NCBI RefSeq assembly: GCF_024435355.1
Contig: NZ_JAMJWG010000001.1
Coordinates: forward strand, 868,001-932,000
Direction of reading: 5' to 3'
Source: Streptomyces odontomachi
GTDB taxonomy: Bacteria > Actinomycetota > Actinomycetes > Streptomycetales > Streptomycetaceae
Length of the DNA stretch: 64,000 bases
The position numbers and the translations under genes are program-made. The notes below the pieces were generated by a model. The model was not told the origin of the DNA. It ran no database searches and was given only the letters and a program-made list of their open reading frames with translations. Position 1 is the first letter of the stretch, and the number at the start of each line of letters is the position of its first letter. Shown piece after piece: positions 17,327 to 26,128 of the stretch.

Positions 17327-17785
17327 ATGACCGCTCCCGTCAACCGCTACTACGTCCTGGAAGTGCAGGCATCCGGCGAACGCGCCGCGCACATCCGCCA
17401 CATCCTCACCGCCCACCTGCGCTACTGGGGGCTCGAAGAACACATCAAGCCGGTCTGCCGCGCGGCACACGAACTCTTCCGGAACGTGGCCGAACACGCC
17501 GGCGACAACAAGGCCTGCATCGTCGAACTCCGCTGGAACGGCCGCTTCCTGACCACGGCGATCTCCGACCGGGCCGCCTCCCTGCCCCGGCCGCTCGGCC
17601 CGGCGCGCGGGGGCCTCGCCACCGTCGCGGCGCTGAGCGACACCTGGGGCGCCTGCCCCACGCCCGAGGGAAAGATCGTCTGGTTCACCAGGCGGGCCAC
17701 CTGTGACCACACCCTGCCGCTGGCCGGCCGGCCGGCGCCGACGCGGTCGACGGCGAAGCGGACACCGGACGGCGTGCCGTCCTGA
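17327..17785 (+). CDS. ATP-binding protein, anti-sigma/serine-kinase type (HATPase)
   Basis: A 152-residue protein of the large Streptomyces family related to RsbW/SpoIIAB. The GHKL ATPase fold is indicated by AHELFRNVAEHAGDN (N-box with conserved Asn and Glu) and RGGLATVAALSDTWG (glycine-rich lid). Such proteins bind sigma or anti-anti-sigma partners. ATG 17327 is preceded by GAAGGAG with 7-nt spacing. The C-terminal 25 residues are unstructured. There is no partner gene beside it; the nearby ECF sigma factor is not the usual target of this class, which acts on SigB-type factors. Confidence 0.85.
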   Translation: MTAPVNRYYVLEVQASGERAAHIRHILTAHLRYWGLEEHIKPVCRAAHELFRNVAEHAGDNKACIVELRWNGRFLTTAISDRAASLPRPLGPARGGLATVAALSDTWGACPTPEGKIVWFTRRATCDHTLPLAGRPAPTRSTAKRTPDGVPS

Positions 17786-17990
17786 TCGGACGCGCCCCCC
17801 CCGCCGGACAGCCACCCGGCGGGCGATCCTCGGCCCTCGCCGGTTTGGGCACACCCACCCGGTGGCAGCCGACAGCCCCCGCAGAAACGGGCGCCGACGC
17901 CCCACCCCCGGCGTCGGCAGCCTTCCTCCCACCCCTGCGCGCCGGCGTCCTGGAGCCCCTTGTTTCGCCGACGGGGAGCAGGGGACTAAA

Positions 17991-18017
17991 TTGGTTGACG
18001 TCAAGCAAGTAATTTGC
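17991..18017. promoter_or_regulatory. Candidate operator for the second MFS/MarR pair
   Basis: TTGACGTCAA (17995-18004) is a perfect 10-bp palindrome; with one mismatched pair it extends to TTGG...GCAA (17991-18008). It overlaps a second dyad GCAA-N5-TTGC (18005-18017). The stretch TAAATT (17987-17992) is a possible -10. This is the only low-GC island upstream of the MFS gene, as expected for a MarR-controlled promoter. Confidence 0.5.
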
Positions 18018-18138
18018 CCGCGCCGAGCCGATCGAGCGCCCGCGAGTCTCGTCCGCACCGCCCGGACGGGACCCGGACGGGCGGGGGACGCCGGTCCAGG
18101 CCCGGGCCCGAGGCGTCCACCGGGTGGGAGTGGTTCGT

Positions 18139-19977
18139 GTGAGAGATGCCGTTGAGGTGACCGCGTCGGGGCCGGCCCGTCCCGAGGTGGGGCCCCGGTA
18201 CAAGTGGGTCGCGCTGTCCAACACCACCCTCGGCGTGCTGATCGCCACGATCAACCAGTCGATCCTGCTGATCGCCCTTCCGGACATCTTCCGGGGCATA
18301 GGCGTCGACCCGCTGGAGCCGGGCAACACGGGCCTGCTGCTCTGGCTGATCATGAGCTACATGGTGGTCACGGCCGTCCTGGTGGTCAGCTTCGGCAAGC
18401 TGGGCGACATGTACGGCAGGACCCGGATGTACAACCTGGGCTTCGCCGTCTTCACGGTGTTCTCCGTGCTGCTCTCCGTGACCTGGATGAAGGGCACGGA
18501 CGGTGCCCTCTGGCTGATCGCCATGCGGGTGCTCCAAGGTGTCGGCGGCGCCATGCTGATGGCCAACTCCAACGCGATCCTGACCGACGCGTTCCCGGCC
18601 CGCCAGCGCGGCCTCGCCCTCGGTCTCAACCAGGTCGCCGGCATCGCCGGATCCTTCGTCGGCCTGGTCATCGGCGGTCTGCTGGGGCCCGTCGACTGGC
18701 GTCTGGTCTTCCTGGTGTCCGTGCCGTTCGGCGTCTTCGGCACCGTCTGGGCGTACCTACGCCTGCGGGACACCGGCGTGCGCACCCCGGCCCGGCCCGA
18801 CTGGTGGGGCAACATCACCTTCGCGCTCGGCCTGGTCTCCCTGCTCACCGGCATCACCTACGGCATCCAGCCGTACGGCTCGCACAGCATGGGCTGGACC
18901 AACCCCTCCGTCATCGCCGAGTTGGCCGGCGGAGTCGTCGTCCTGGTGATCTTCTGCGTGATCGAGACGAAGGTCGCCTCGCCCATGTTCCACCTGAGCC
19001 TGTTCCGCATCCGTGCCTTCACGGCGGGCAACCTCGCCGGGCTCCTCGCCTCGCTGGGCCGCGGCGGACTGATGTTCATCCTGATCATCTGGTTGCAGGG
19101 CATCTGGCTGCCCCGGCACGGCTACAGCTTCGCCCAGACCCCGCTGTGGGCGGGCATCTACATGCTGCCGCTGACGGTCGGCTTCCTGGTCGCAGGCCCG
19201 GTGTCCGGCTGGGCCTCCGACCGGTTCGGGGCGCGGACCTTCGCCACCGGCGGCATGGTGCTGGCGGCCGCCACCTTCGTGGCCCTGCAAGCGCTGCCGG
19301 TCGACTTCAGCTATCCGTGGTTCGCGCTGATCCTGCTGCTCAACGGCATCGGCATGGGCCTGTTCGCGTCGCCGAACCGTGCCGCCATCATGAACAGCCT
19401 GCCGCCGGACCAGCGCGGCGTCGGGGCAGGCATCAGCACCACCTTCCAGAACGCGGCCATGGTGCTGTCCATCGGCATCTTCTTCTCGCTGATGATCGCA
19501 GGACTCGCCGGCTCGCTGCCGCACGCCCTGACCAGCGGCCTGACCGCGCAGGGCGTCCACCACGCCGACGCCGAGAAGATCGCGGCCCTGCCGCCGGTGG
19601 GCGTGCTGTTCGCCTCCCTGCTCGGCTACAACCCGATCAAGACCCTGCTCGGGCCGCATGTGCTGAGCCAGCTGCCGCAGGGACACGCCGGATACCTGAC
19701 CGGCCGGGAGTTCTTCCCGCAGCTCATCTCGGGCCCGTTCGCCGACGGCCTGTCGGTGGCCTTCGACTTCGCCATCGCCGCCTGCCTGATCGCCGGCCTC
19801 GCCTCGCTGCTGCGCGGCGGCCAGTACTACCACGACGACCAGCGGGGTCGGGCCGGTCGTACGGAGGCCGAGGACGGCACGCCGGCCGCGGCGCCGGACA
19901 CCGCCGAGCCGTCCCCGGCGCCGGGCGGCCCCGCGCCGAAGCACTCGCCGGCGGCCGGCGGCCCGGGGGCGCCCTGA
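18139..19977 (+). CDS. MFS transporter, DHA2 family (14 TM drug efflux)
   Basis: A proton-coupled exporter of 612 residues from GTG 18139, chosen because GGGAG lies 8 nt upstream; GTG 18124 is an alternative. Fourteen hydrophobic segments, motif A as FGKLGDMYGRTRMY, motif B region MRVLQGVGGAMLMANSNA and the antiporter motif C region LNQVAGIAGSFVGLVIGG identify DHA2. A hydrophilic loop of about 60 residues (HHADAEKIAALPP to FFPQLISG) lies before the last helix, and a Pro/Ala tail ends the protein. The MarR gene begins on its stop codon (TGATG), so efflux and regulation are coupled. Confidence 0.92.
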   Translation: MRDAVEVTASGPARPEVGPRYKWVALSNTTLGVLIATINQSILLIALPDIFRGIGVDPLEPGNTGLLLWLIMSYMVVTAVLVVSFGKLGDMYGRTRMYNLGFAVFTVFSVLLSVTWMKGTDGALWLIAMRVLQGVGGAMLMANSNAILTDAFPARQRGLALGLNQVAGIAGSFVGLVIGGLLGPVDWRLVFLVSVPFGVFGTVWAYLRLRDTGVRTPARPDWWGNITFALGLVSLLTGITYGIQPYGSHSMGWTNPSVIAELAGGVVVLVIFCVIETKVASPMFHLSLFRIRAFTAGNLAGLLASLGRGGLMFILIIWLQGIWLPRHGYSFAQTPLWAGIYMLPLTVGFLVAGPVSGWASDRFGARTFATGGMVLAAATFVALQALPVDFSYPWFALILLLNGIGMGLFASPNRAAIMNSLPPDQRGVGAGISTTFQNAAMVLSIGIFFSLMIAGLAGSLPHALTSGLTAQGVHHADAEKIAALPPVGVLFASLLGYNPIKTLLGPHVLSQLPQGHAGYLTGREFFPQLISGPFADGLSVAFDFAIAACLIAGLASLLRGGQYYHDDQRGRAGRTEAEDGTPAAAPDTAEPSPAPGGPAPKHSPAAGGPGAP

Positions 19978-20609
19978 TGCCGCACACGCCCGACGGCCCG
20001 CACGGCGACGGCCGCCCGCACCACCCCGACGACCGGGAGGACGCGGACGGCCCGGGACCGGCCGACAGCCGGGACGGTTCGGCCGGCCCGGACCGTGCCC
20101 GCGCCGCGGACACCGCGCACGCCGCGGGTGGCTCGGACAGCCCCGACTCCGCCGAACTGGCCAACCGGCTCCGGGCCGCGATCCAGCATCTGCTGCCGCT
20201 GCTGCGCGGCCAGAGCGTGCGCGGTGACATCACCCCGAGCCGGATGGCCGCCCTCGCCGAGCTGGCCGAAGCCGGGCCGATGCGCATCAGCGAACTGGCC
20301 GAACGGGTCGGGATCACCCTGTCCACCACCTCCCGGATGGCCGACCTGCTGGACGGACTCGGCTGGATCGAGCGCCGGCCCGACCCCGCCGACCTGCGGG
20401 CCACCCTGATCAGCGTGAGCGAGGCCGGCCGCGCCGTGCTGATCTCCGTACGCAAGGAGCACGCCGACCGGCTCGCGGCCCGGATCGACCGGCTCCCCGA
20501 CGACCTGGTCCGCGAACTGCACCACGCGCTGCCCGCCCTGGAGGCCCTCGCCGAACGGACCACGCGACGCCACGAAGCGCAGCCACCCGGCAGCGTCGGA
20601 CGCCGGTAA
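19977..20609 (+). CDS. MarR family transcriptional regulator
   Basis: A winged-helix regulator of 210 residues. The first 65 residues are an Asp/Gly/Pro-rich unstructured extension unusual for MarR; the conserved core starts at SAELANRLRAAIQHLLPLLR. The wHTH includes MRISELAERVGITLSTTSRMAD, and the wing is RRPDPADLRATLISVSEAGR. The ATG overlaps the MFS stop codon by one base. It probably represses the MFS promoter through the palindrome at 17991-18017. Gene order is the reverse of the 6.5-8.5 kb pair. Confidence 0.9.
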   Translation: MPHTPDGPHGDGRPHHPDDREDADGPGPADSRDGSAGPDRARAADTAHAAGGSDSPDSAELANRLRAAIQHLLPLLRGQSVRGDITPSRMAALAELAEAGPMRISELAERVGITLSTTSRMADLLDGLGWIERRPDPADLRATLISVSEAGRAVLISVRKEHADRLAARIDRLPDDLVRELHHALPALEALAERTTRRHEAQPPGSVGRR

Positions 20610-20707
20610 GCAGCGCCGCCGTACCGGGCCGCCACCCACCCGGTTCGGCCGGCACCCCACCGACCAGGGCAAACGCACCACCGATCAGAAAGAAACAGAG
20701 GACACTC

Positions 20708-21451
20708 ATGTACGACGCAGTACTGTCCGAGACCATCACGATCACCGGGCACGGTGGCGACCGGATCGAGGCGTACTCCGCGCGCCCGCTCACCCCGGGA
20801 CCGTTCGGCTCGGTCGTGGTGATCCACCACATGCCCGGCTACGACGCCCCCACCAAGGAGATCGTCCGCCGGTTCGCAGCGGAGGGCTACGCCGCGGTCT
20901 GCCCCAACCTCTACAGCCGTGAGGCCCCCGGTGCGGAGCCCGACGACGCGGCCGCCGCGGCCCGCGCCCAGGGCGGTGTCCCCGATGAGCGGCTGGTCGG
21001 CGATGTCGCGGGCGCCGCCGCCCACCTGCGTGGCCTGCCCTCCTCCAACCAGCGTGTCGGCACCATCGGCTACTGCTCCGGCGGTCGCCAGTCCTTCCTC
21101 GCCGCGTGCAGCCTCGACCTCCAGGCAGCGGTCGACTGCTACGGGGCGTTCGTCACCGGCCGCCCGCCGGAGGGCTTCCCCCTCCAGGTCGAGCCGCTGG
21201 ACCACCTGACCGGTGAGCTGTCCTGCCCGCTCCTCGGGCTGTTCGGCGCCGAGGACCAGCACCCCTCGCCCGCGGAGAACGCGGCGCTCGAGGAGGAGCT
21301 GAAGAAGCACGGCAAGGACTACGAGTTCCACACCTACGAGGGGGCGGGGCACGCCTTCTTCGCCGTCGACCGGCCCAGCTACCGCCCGCAGGCAGCGGTG
21401 GACGCCTGGGGCAAGGTGCTGGACTTCTTCGGCCGCCACCTCCAGGGCTGA
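20708..21451 (+). CDS. Dienelactone hydrolase family protein
   Basis: An alpha/beta-hydrolase of 247 residues with a cysteine nucleophile in GYCSGGRQS (dienelactone hydrolases have G-x-C-x-G), the acid Asp in FGAEDQHPS and His in GAGHAFF. It hydrolyses lactone or ester bonds, in aromatic degradation or detoxification. ATG 20708 follows GAAAGAAACAGAGGA. It lies 98 bp after the MarR gene and 86 bp before the next small gene, all on the same strand, so it may belong to the efflux/MarR locus as a companion detoxifying enzyme. True substrate unknown. Confidence 0.9.
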   Translation: MYDAVLSETITITGHGGDRIEAYSARPLTPGPFGSVVVIHHMPGYDAPTKEIVRRFAAEGYAAVCPNLYSREAPGAEPDDAAAAARAQGGVPDERLVGDVAGAAAHLRGLPSSNQRVGTIGYCSGGRQSFLAACSLDLQAAVDCYGAFVTGRPPEGFPLQVEPLDHLTGELSCPLLGLFGAEDQHPSPAENAALEEELKKHGKDYEFHTYEGAGHAFFAVDRPSYRPQAAVDAWGKVLDFFGRHLQG

Positions 21452-21537
21452 CCACCGGCCGTCACAGAGCCCCCGACACATCCCCGTACATCTCTCCGGT
21501 GGCCCTCCCACCGGCACACGGAAGGCGTCAGCAAGCC

Positions 21538-21831
21538 ATGTGCACCTACCTCACCGAGAAGATCGCCATCCAGGGCAGCGGCAAGGGCGCGCGCGGGTAC
21601 TTCTCGCTCAGCGAGGCCATGGTCTACATCGACCACCCCCAGCACGCTCCCTATGAGCACACGGTGAACATCGACTTCCTCAACCCCGCCCAGGGCCCGT
21701 CCGCCCGGGTGGCGGTCGAGCTCACCGAGGAGGCCGCGCTCGCGCTGATCGACGCCGTGCGCACCGCCCTCGACGCGGCACCCCCCGGGCTTGCCTCGGC
21801 CGGGAACGCGGGCGCCGAAAACGCGGCGTAG
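21538..21831 (+). CDS. Small conserved protein (DUF6295-like)
   Basis: A 97-residue soluble protein of a type often found after dienelactone hydrolases in Streptomyces; I recognise the layout MCTYLTEKIAIQGSGKGARG followed by YVDHP-like and VNIDFLNPAQGPSARVAVEL segments, but no function is known. It has no membrane segment and no metal motif beyond scattered His. Its likely operon context with the preceding hydrolase is the main clue. GGAAGG lies 12 nt before the ATG, a rather long spacing. Confidence 0.7.
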   Translation: MCTYLTEKIAIQGSGKGARGYFSLSEAMVYIDHPQHAPYEHTVNIDFLNPAQGPSARVAVELTEEAALALIDAVRTALDAAPPGLASAGNAGAENAA

Positions 21832-22128
21832 CCGCCGGGCGCCCTGTTCCGTGGGAAGCCGCACGGGTCGTCGCCGCGGCCGTCGGAGTCGACGACCCGA
21901 CCGCCGTGGCGACGCTTTCGCTTTCGGGGCGCCGGCTTCCGACGTGGCCCGACACCGTGGCAGGGCTGGCCCGTCGCCGAACGGTTCCTGCTCATCGGGC
22001 TCTCCAACGCGAGCCGGACGGCCCCTGCTCGGCCTCAACGCGCACGCCGGGCTGCGCTGGCACCAGGCCCTGTCCGCCGAAGACGCCGCACGCGCCGAGC
22101 GAAGCGCGGCCGGTGCGCGGCCGGTGTC
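21832..22128. other. Intergenic region with possible decayed coding sequence
   Basis: About 300 bp between convergent genes. In the plus direction two overlapping frames contain protein-like but interrupted text (VVAAAVGVDDPTAVATLSLSG, then RPLLGLNAHAGLRWHQALSAED in another frame) that I cannot assign. It may be a worn-out gene remnant; nothing here is a confident gene. Confidence 0.25.
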
Positions 22129-23553
22129 TCAGCCTCGGCCGTCCGCCTCGGCGGCCCCCGCACCGGTGTGCAGGACCTGGTGCTCGATCGTCTCCAGGGA
22201 CTTGCGGGACAGCTCGCTCAGCAGCTTCGCGGCGAACACGTAGGCGACCACGCCCATGACGGCGAACAGGAAGAAGATCAGCGAGGCACCGGCAGCCAGC
22301 ATGATCGGGAAGAGCAGGGTGACCAGGAAGATGGCCACCTGCGCCCACAGCGCGGAGAAGCTGACCCCCGCACCGCGCAGATGGAGCGGGAAGATCTCGG
22401 GCAGCGTCACGTAGAGCAGCGGGCCCCAGCTCAGCGAGTAGGCGAACTTGAAGACCGCCAGCGCCAGGACGGACACACCCTTGCCGAAGGCCTGCGACTG
22501 GAACGAGAAGAGGAAGACCAGACCCAGTGCCGCCATGGCCGTCGCCATCAGCGCGGCGCCGAGCAGCAGCAGGCGCCGCCTGCCGACCCGGTCCACGACC
22601 CTGGCCTCGATGGCGGTGGCGATGACGGACAGCAGCCCGAGGCCGACGCTGTTCATGATGGCCGCCGACTGGCCGAACCCGACGCTCTGAAGGATCTTCG
22701 GCGCGTAGTAGACGATCGTGTTGATGCCGATGAGCTGTTGCAGGGCCGCCATCGCACAGCCGATCAGCAGGACCCGGCGCAGCGACCGGTTCCGGAAGAG
22801 TTCGACGAGACGGCCACCGCGCTGCCGGGAACCGGAGTCGCCGCGCAGCTGGGCGACGACCTCGTCCTCCTCGCCCGGGGCACAGATCCGCAGCACGGCC
22901 CGCGCCTCGTCCTCGCGGCCCTGGCGCAGCAGCCACCGCGGGCTCTCCGGCTGGAAGAGCATGCCGATCACGACGAGCGCCGCCAGCACCGCGCCGATCC
23001 CGATGATGACCCGCCATGCCTCCCAGTCGGCGAGCACGTAGTCGACCACGAACGCCAGGAGCGTGCCGGTCGCCAGCATCAGCTGATGCAGCGACGTCAC
23101 CGCGCCACGACGCTGGGTGGGCGCGAGTTCGGCGAGGTAGGCCGGTACCACCGCCGTGATGCCGGCCAGGCCGAGGCCCATGAGGACACGGAAGACGATC
23201 AGCGGGGTGCCGCTGTCCGACCAGGCCATGCCGAGCGCCGCCAGGCCGAGTACGACGGCGGCGGCCATCAGCGTGGGGCGGCGCCCGAAGCGGTCGCTGA
23301 TCCTGCCCACGACGAGCATGCCGCCGACGGTCCCGGCGGTGACGATGCTGACGAAGAGGCCGACCATGCCGTCCGACAGGTGCAGATCGTGCTGGATGAA
23401 CAGGATCGCGCCCGCCATCATGCCGAGGTCGTACCCGTACAGCAGGGCGGCCAGGGCGATACAGACGAACATCACCGCGCGGCGGACCCGTCGGGGGTGC
23501 GGCGCGGCGCTCGACCGGTTCCGGTCGTGCTCAGTGGCGGAGTTCAACGACAT
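22129..23553 (-). CDS. MFS sugar porter
   Basis: A proton/sugar symporter of the sugar-porter family, 474 residues, 12 TM segments. Signatures: RISDRFGRRPTL (loop 2-3), PESPRWLLRQGR after TM6, QQLIGINTIVYYAPKIL in TM7, RRGAVTSLHQ in the TM4 region and PEIFPLHLRGAG in TM10. The start is ATG 23553, as the Ser/Arg-rich N terminus leads into TM1. It lies downstream of the galactonate dehydratase on the same strand, and its own upstream region carries the palindrome at 23707-23727. Its likely cargo is therefore the sugar or sugar acid that feeds this cluster. Confidence 0.92.
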   Translation of the reverse strand: MSLNSATEHDRNRSSAAPHPRRVRRAVMFVCIALAALLYGYDLGMMAGAILFIQHDLHLSDGMVGLFVSIVTAGTVGGMLVVGRISDRFGRRPTLMAAAVVLGLAALGMAWSDSGTPLIVFRVLMGLGLAGITAVVPAYLAELAPTQRRGAVTSLHQLMLATGTLLAFVVDYVLADWEAWRVIIGIGAVLAALVVIGMLFQPESPRWLLRQGREDEARAVLRICAPGEEDEVVAQLRGDSGSRQRGGRLVELFRNRSLRRVLLIGCAMAALQQLIGINTIVYYAPKILQSVGFGQSAAIMNSVGLGLLSVIATAIEARVVDRVGRRRLLLLGAALMATAMAALGLVFLFSFQSQAFGKGVSVLALAVFKFAYSLSWGPLLYVTLPEIFPLHLRGAGVSFSALWAQVAIFLVTLLFPIMLAAGASLIFFLFAVMGVVAYVFAAKLLSELSRKSLETIEHQVLHTGAGAAEADGRG

Positions 23554-23706
23554 GTGTGCTTCCGTTCATCGGCGCGCTGGGGTGCAGGAGGGACATGCGC
23601 CCGTGGGCGGCGGCCATGGGTACCGGCAGGGCGGGGCGAGTAGGCGGCGTCGCCAGACCGTCGAAGGGGGTGACCCCCATCGGCCGGACGCCAGACCCTA
23701 CGGAGC

Positions 23707-23727
23707 TTCTACATTCTGCATGTAGAA
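23707..23727. promoter_or_regulatory. Candidate GntR operator before the sugar porter
   Basis: TTCTACAT (23707-23714) and ATGTAGAA (23720-23727) form a perfect inverted repeat with a 5-bp spacer, in a strikingly AT-rich patch. ACATTCT/AGAATGT forms an overlapping dyad. The half-site resembles that of the palindrome at 24953-24968, as expected for one FadR-type GntR protein controlling both promoters. Confidence 0.6.
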
Positions 23728-23741
23728 TGTCAATACCCTGA

Positions 23742-24905
23742 TCACCACTCGGTGGGTCGCCCGTCGGGCAGCCGCCAGTCGGGATCGGCCGGCAGGTCCT
23801 CCGTCCGGCGGCGCAGCACCTCCGGCAGGGACACGTCGATGCCGAGTCCGGGGCCGGTGGGCACCGCAAGATGACCGTCCGCCGGCGTCAGGGGCGCCGG
23901 ATCGGCGAGGTAGTCGGTCATCTCGGCCGTCGCGCCGGCGCGTGCGCTGTTGTAGTGGATGCCCAACGACTGCTCGTGCAGCGGAATGTTGACGGCGCAC
24001 GACGCGACCTGGAGCGAAGCGGCCAGGCTGACCGGGCCGTTGGGGTTGTGCGGGACCACGGCGACGTCGAAGCACTCGGCCATCCGGCAGATCTTCTCCA
24101 GCTCGAACAGGCCGGTCAGCGAGACGTCCGGTTGCAGCACGTCGACGACGCCCTCGGTGAGCAGGGTGCGGAACTCCCACCGTGAGGTGAGGCGCTCCCC
24201 GGTGGCGATCCGGGTCGAAAGACCGCCCCGGCAGATGTCGCGGAGCAACTCGTCATGGCCCGGGGCGACCGGCTCCTCGACCCACAGCAGCCGGTACTGC
24301 TCCAGCTCGCGCAGCAGCGGACGGACCATCGGGCGGGCCACCCGGCCGTGGAAGTCGAGCGCCACCTCCAGATCCGTGCCGAAGGCGTCCCGCAGGGCCG
24401 CGACCCTGGCCACCACGGAGTCCACCGCCCCAGCGGTCTCGATCAGGTCGAACTCGGCGGTGGCGTTCATCTTGACCACCGTGAAGCCCTGCGCCAGACG
24501 CGCCTTGGCGCCGGCCACGACGTCGTCCGGGCGGTCGCCCGCGATCCAGGCGTAGGTCTTGACGCGGTCACGGACCCGGCCGCCCAGCATCTCGTGCACG
24601 GGCACGCCGAGCGCCCTGGCCTTGCGGTCCCACAGCGCCTGCTCGATCGCCGCGGTCGCGGTCGCGAGGACCGGCCCGCCACGGAAGAAGCCGTCCTTGC
24701 GGCACCGCTGGACGGCCTCCTCGATGCGGTCGGCGTCGGCGCCGGTCAGCGCGCGCGTCAGGTCGTCGATCGCCCCGCGCACCGCGGCCCGCCGCTTGGG
24801 GACGATCGCCTCTCCCCAGCCCTCGGCGCCGTCGTCGGTGCGCAGCCGGACCAGGATCCAGCGCGGTGCCACGCAGTAGGTCTCTATGTCGGCGATGGCG
24901 GGCAT
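23742..24905 (-). CDS. dgoD: D-galactonate dehydratase (enolase superfamily)
   Basis: Dehydrates D-galactonate to 2-dehydro-3-deoxy-D-galactonate (KDGal), Mg-dependent. The 387-residue sequence follows the DgoD pattern closely: PPRW-like APRWILVRLRTDDG at the N terminus, FFRGGPVLATATAAIEQALWD, ALDFHGRV (metal-ligand Asp and catalytic His), WVEEPV and GERLTSR (metal-ligand Glu residues), LQPDVSLTGL, VPHNPNGPVSLAAS (catalytic His) and EQSLGIHYN. ATG 24905 is divergent from the next enolase-superfamily gene, with a 95-bp shared control region. It is read with the sugar porter. The family assignment is strong; strict galactonate specificity is inferred from the motif pattern. Confidence 0.9.
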   Translation of the reverse strand: MPAIADIETYCVAPRWILVRLRTDDGAEGWGEAIVPKRRAAVRGAIDDLTRALTGADADRIEEAVQRCRKDGFFRGGPVLATATAAIEQALWDRKARALGVPVHEMLGGRVRDRVKTYAWIAGDRPDDVVAGAKARLAQGFTVVKMNATAEFDLIETAGAVDSVVARVAALRDAFGTDLEVALDFHGRVARPMVRPLLRELEQYRLLWVEEPVAPGHDELLRDICRGGLSTRIATGERLTSRWEFRTLLTEGVVDVLQPDVSLTGLFELEKICRMAECFDVAVVPHNPNGPVSLAASLQVASCAVNIPLHEQSLGIHYNSARAGATAEMTDYLADPAPLTPADGHLAVPTGPGLGIDVSLPEVLRRRTEDLPADPDWRLPDGRPTEW

Positions 24906-24952
24906 CGCGTCTCCTCGCTGTCGGTGGGTGCGGGTGGGTTTTGGCGTCCCGC

Positions 24953-24968
24953 ATGTTACATGTAATAT
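24953..24968. promoter_or_regulatory. Candidate GntR operator in the divergent dgoD control region
   Basis: TTACATGTAA (24956-24965) is a perfect palindrome, extended with one mismatch pair to AT...AT at 24953-24968. It lies midway between the divergent starts of dgoD (24905) and the second enolase-superfamily gene (25001). It shares the CATGTA core with the site at 23707-23727. Confidence 0.6.
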
Positions 24969-25000
24969 TCATGGCAAGATAGATCAAGGAAAGGCGTGCT

Positions 25001-26128
25001 GTGGGGTCACGGATCGCGAGCAGCCGGGTTCGGGTACTGCGGGCCGAGGCCCATGACGGAATCGCCATGTCGTTCTCCGCGCTACGGCACCGGAGCATGG
25101 TGCTGGTCGAGCTGACCGACCCGAGCGGACTGGTCGGCCGCGGCGAGAGCTGGGTCAACTTCCCGCACTGGGCACCCCACGAGCGGCTCGCCACCCTGCG
25201 CGAAGGCGTGCTGCCGCTGCTCGACGGCGAGGACGGCGACCGCGTCGCGGCAGTACAGGCGAAGCTCGTCGAGGCGCTGGCCCCGCTGGGCCGCCAGTGG
25301 GGCGCCCCCGGGCCGGTGTTCCAGGCCATCAGCGCGGTCGACGTGGCGCTGTGGGACCTCAGGGCACGCCGGGCGGGCTGCTCGATCGCCGACCTCGGCG
25401 CCGGCCGGGTCCGCGACGAGATCGGTGTCTACGCCAGCAGCCTGGGCCCGACCGGAGTCGCCGAGCTGGCGGCCCGCTGCCGGGACCAGGGCTTCACCGC
25501 GGTGAAGGTCAAGCTCGGCTTCGGCAGGCAGATCGACGACGCCAACCTGGCGGCGGTCCGTCGGGTCTGCGGTGCCGACGTCGACGTGTTCGCCGACGCC
25601 AACCAGGGCTGGTCCCTCCAGGAGGCGATCGACGCCGCGCCGATGCTGCGCGAACACGGCGTCGCCTGGATCGAGGAGCCGGTGCGCGGCGACCGGCTGC
25701 CCGACCTGGAGCGGCTCCACGACCGAACCGGCCTCACCATCGCCACCGGAGAGAACGTGTACGGCCGCGCCGACTTCTGGTCCTACGTGGACTCACCCGC
25801 CGTGGCCATCGTGCAGCCCGACCTGTCCAAGACGGGCGGCCTGACCGAGGCGCTGGCCGTCTGCACCCTGGCCGGCGCCCGGGGCAAACGCGTCGCACCC
25901 CACCTGTACGGCGGTGCGGCCGCCTTCCTGGCGACCCTGCAACTGGCCGCCATGTGCCCCTCGGTGTGCGTCGTCGAATACGACGTCCGGCACAACCCGC
26001 TGCGTGACCCGCTGCTGCACCGGCCACCCCACCCCGTCGACGGCCGACTTCGCCTGCCCGCCGGGCCGGGCCTCGGCGTCGAGTTCGACACCGCCGCACT
26101 GGACAAGTATTCGGAGCCGCACTCATGA
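25001..26128 (+). CDS. Enolase-superfamily enzyme (mandelate racemase/muconate lactonising type), substrate unknown
   Basis: A 375-residue barrel enzyme that abstracts a proton alpha to a carboxylate. Visible active-site elements: VKVKLG (the K-x-K base), DANQGW, WIEEPV and GENVYGR (three metal-ligand acids), QPDLSKTGG and APHLYGG. GTG 25001 is supported by GGAAAGG 7 nt upstream. It is the first gene of a tightly packed run: ATGA overlap with the aldehyde dehydrogenase, then GTGA overlap with the aldolase. It is clearly different from DgoD next door, so the pathway handles a second sugar acid, or an epimer or cycloisomer that feeds KDGal. Confidence 0.88.
   Translation: MGSRIASSRVRVLRAEAHDGIAMSFSALRHRSMVLVELTDPSGLVGRGESWVNFPHWAPHERLATLREGVLPLLDGEDGDRVAAVQAKLVEALAPLGRQWGAPGPVFQAISAVDVALWDLRARRAGCSIADLGAGRVRDEIGVYASSLGPTGVAELAARCRDQGFTAVKVKLGFGRQIDDANLAAVRRVCGADVDVFADANQGWSLQEAIDAAPMLREHGVAWIEEPVRGDRLPDLERLHDRTGLTIATGENVYGRADFWSYVDSPAVAIVQPDLSKTGGLTEALAVCTLAGARGKRVAPHLYGGAAAFLATLQLAAMCPSVCVVEYDVRHNPLRDPLLHRPPHPVDGRLRLPAGPGLGVEFDTAALDKYSEPHS

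Noticed and set aside
18204..19976. A long plus-strand frame in phase with the second MarR gene but starting inside the MFS gene
   Set aside because: The MFS frame has 14 membrane segments; the MarR protein properly starts at 19977 on the MFS stop codon.
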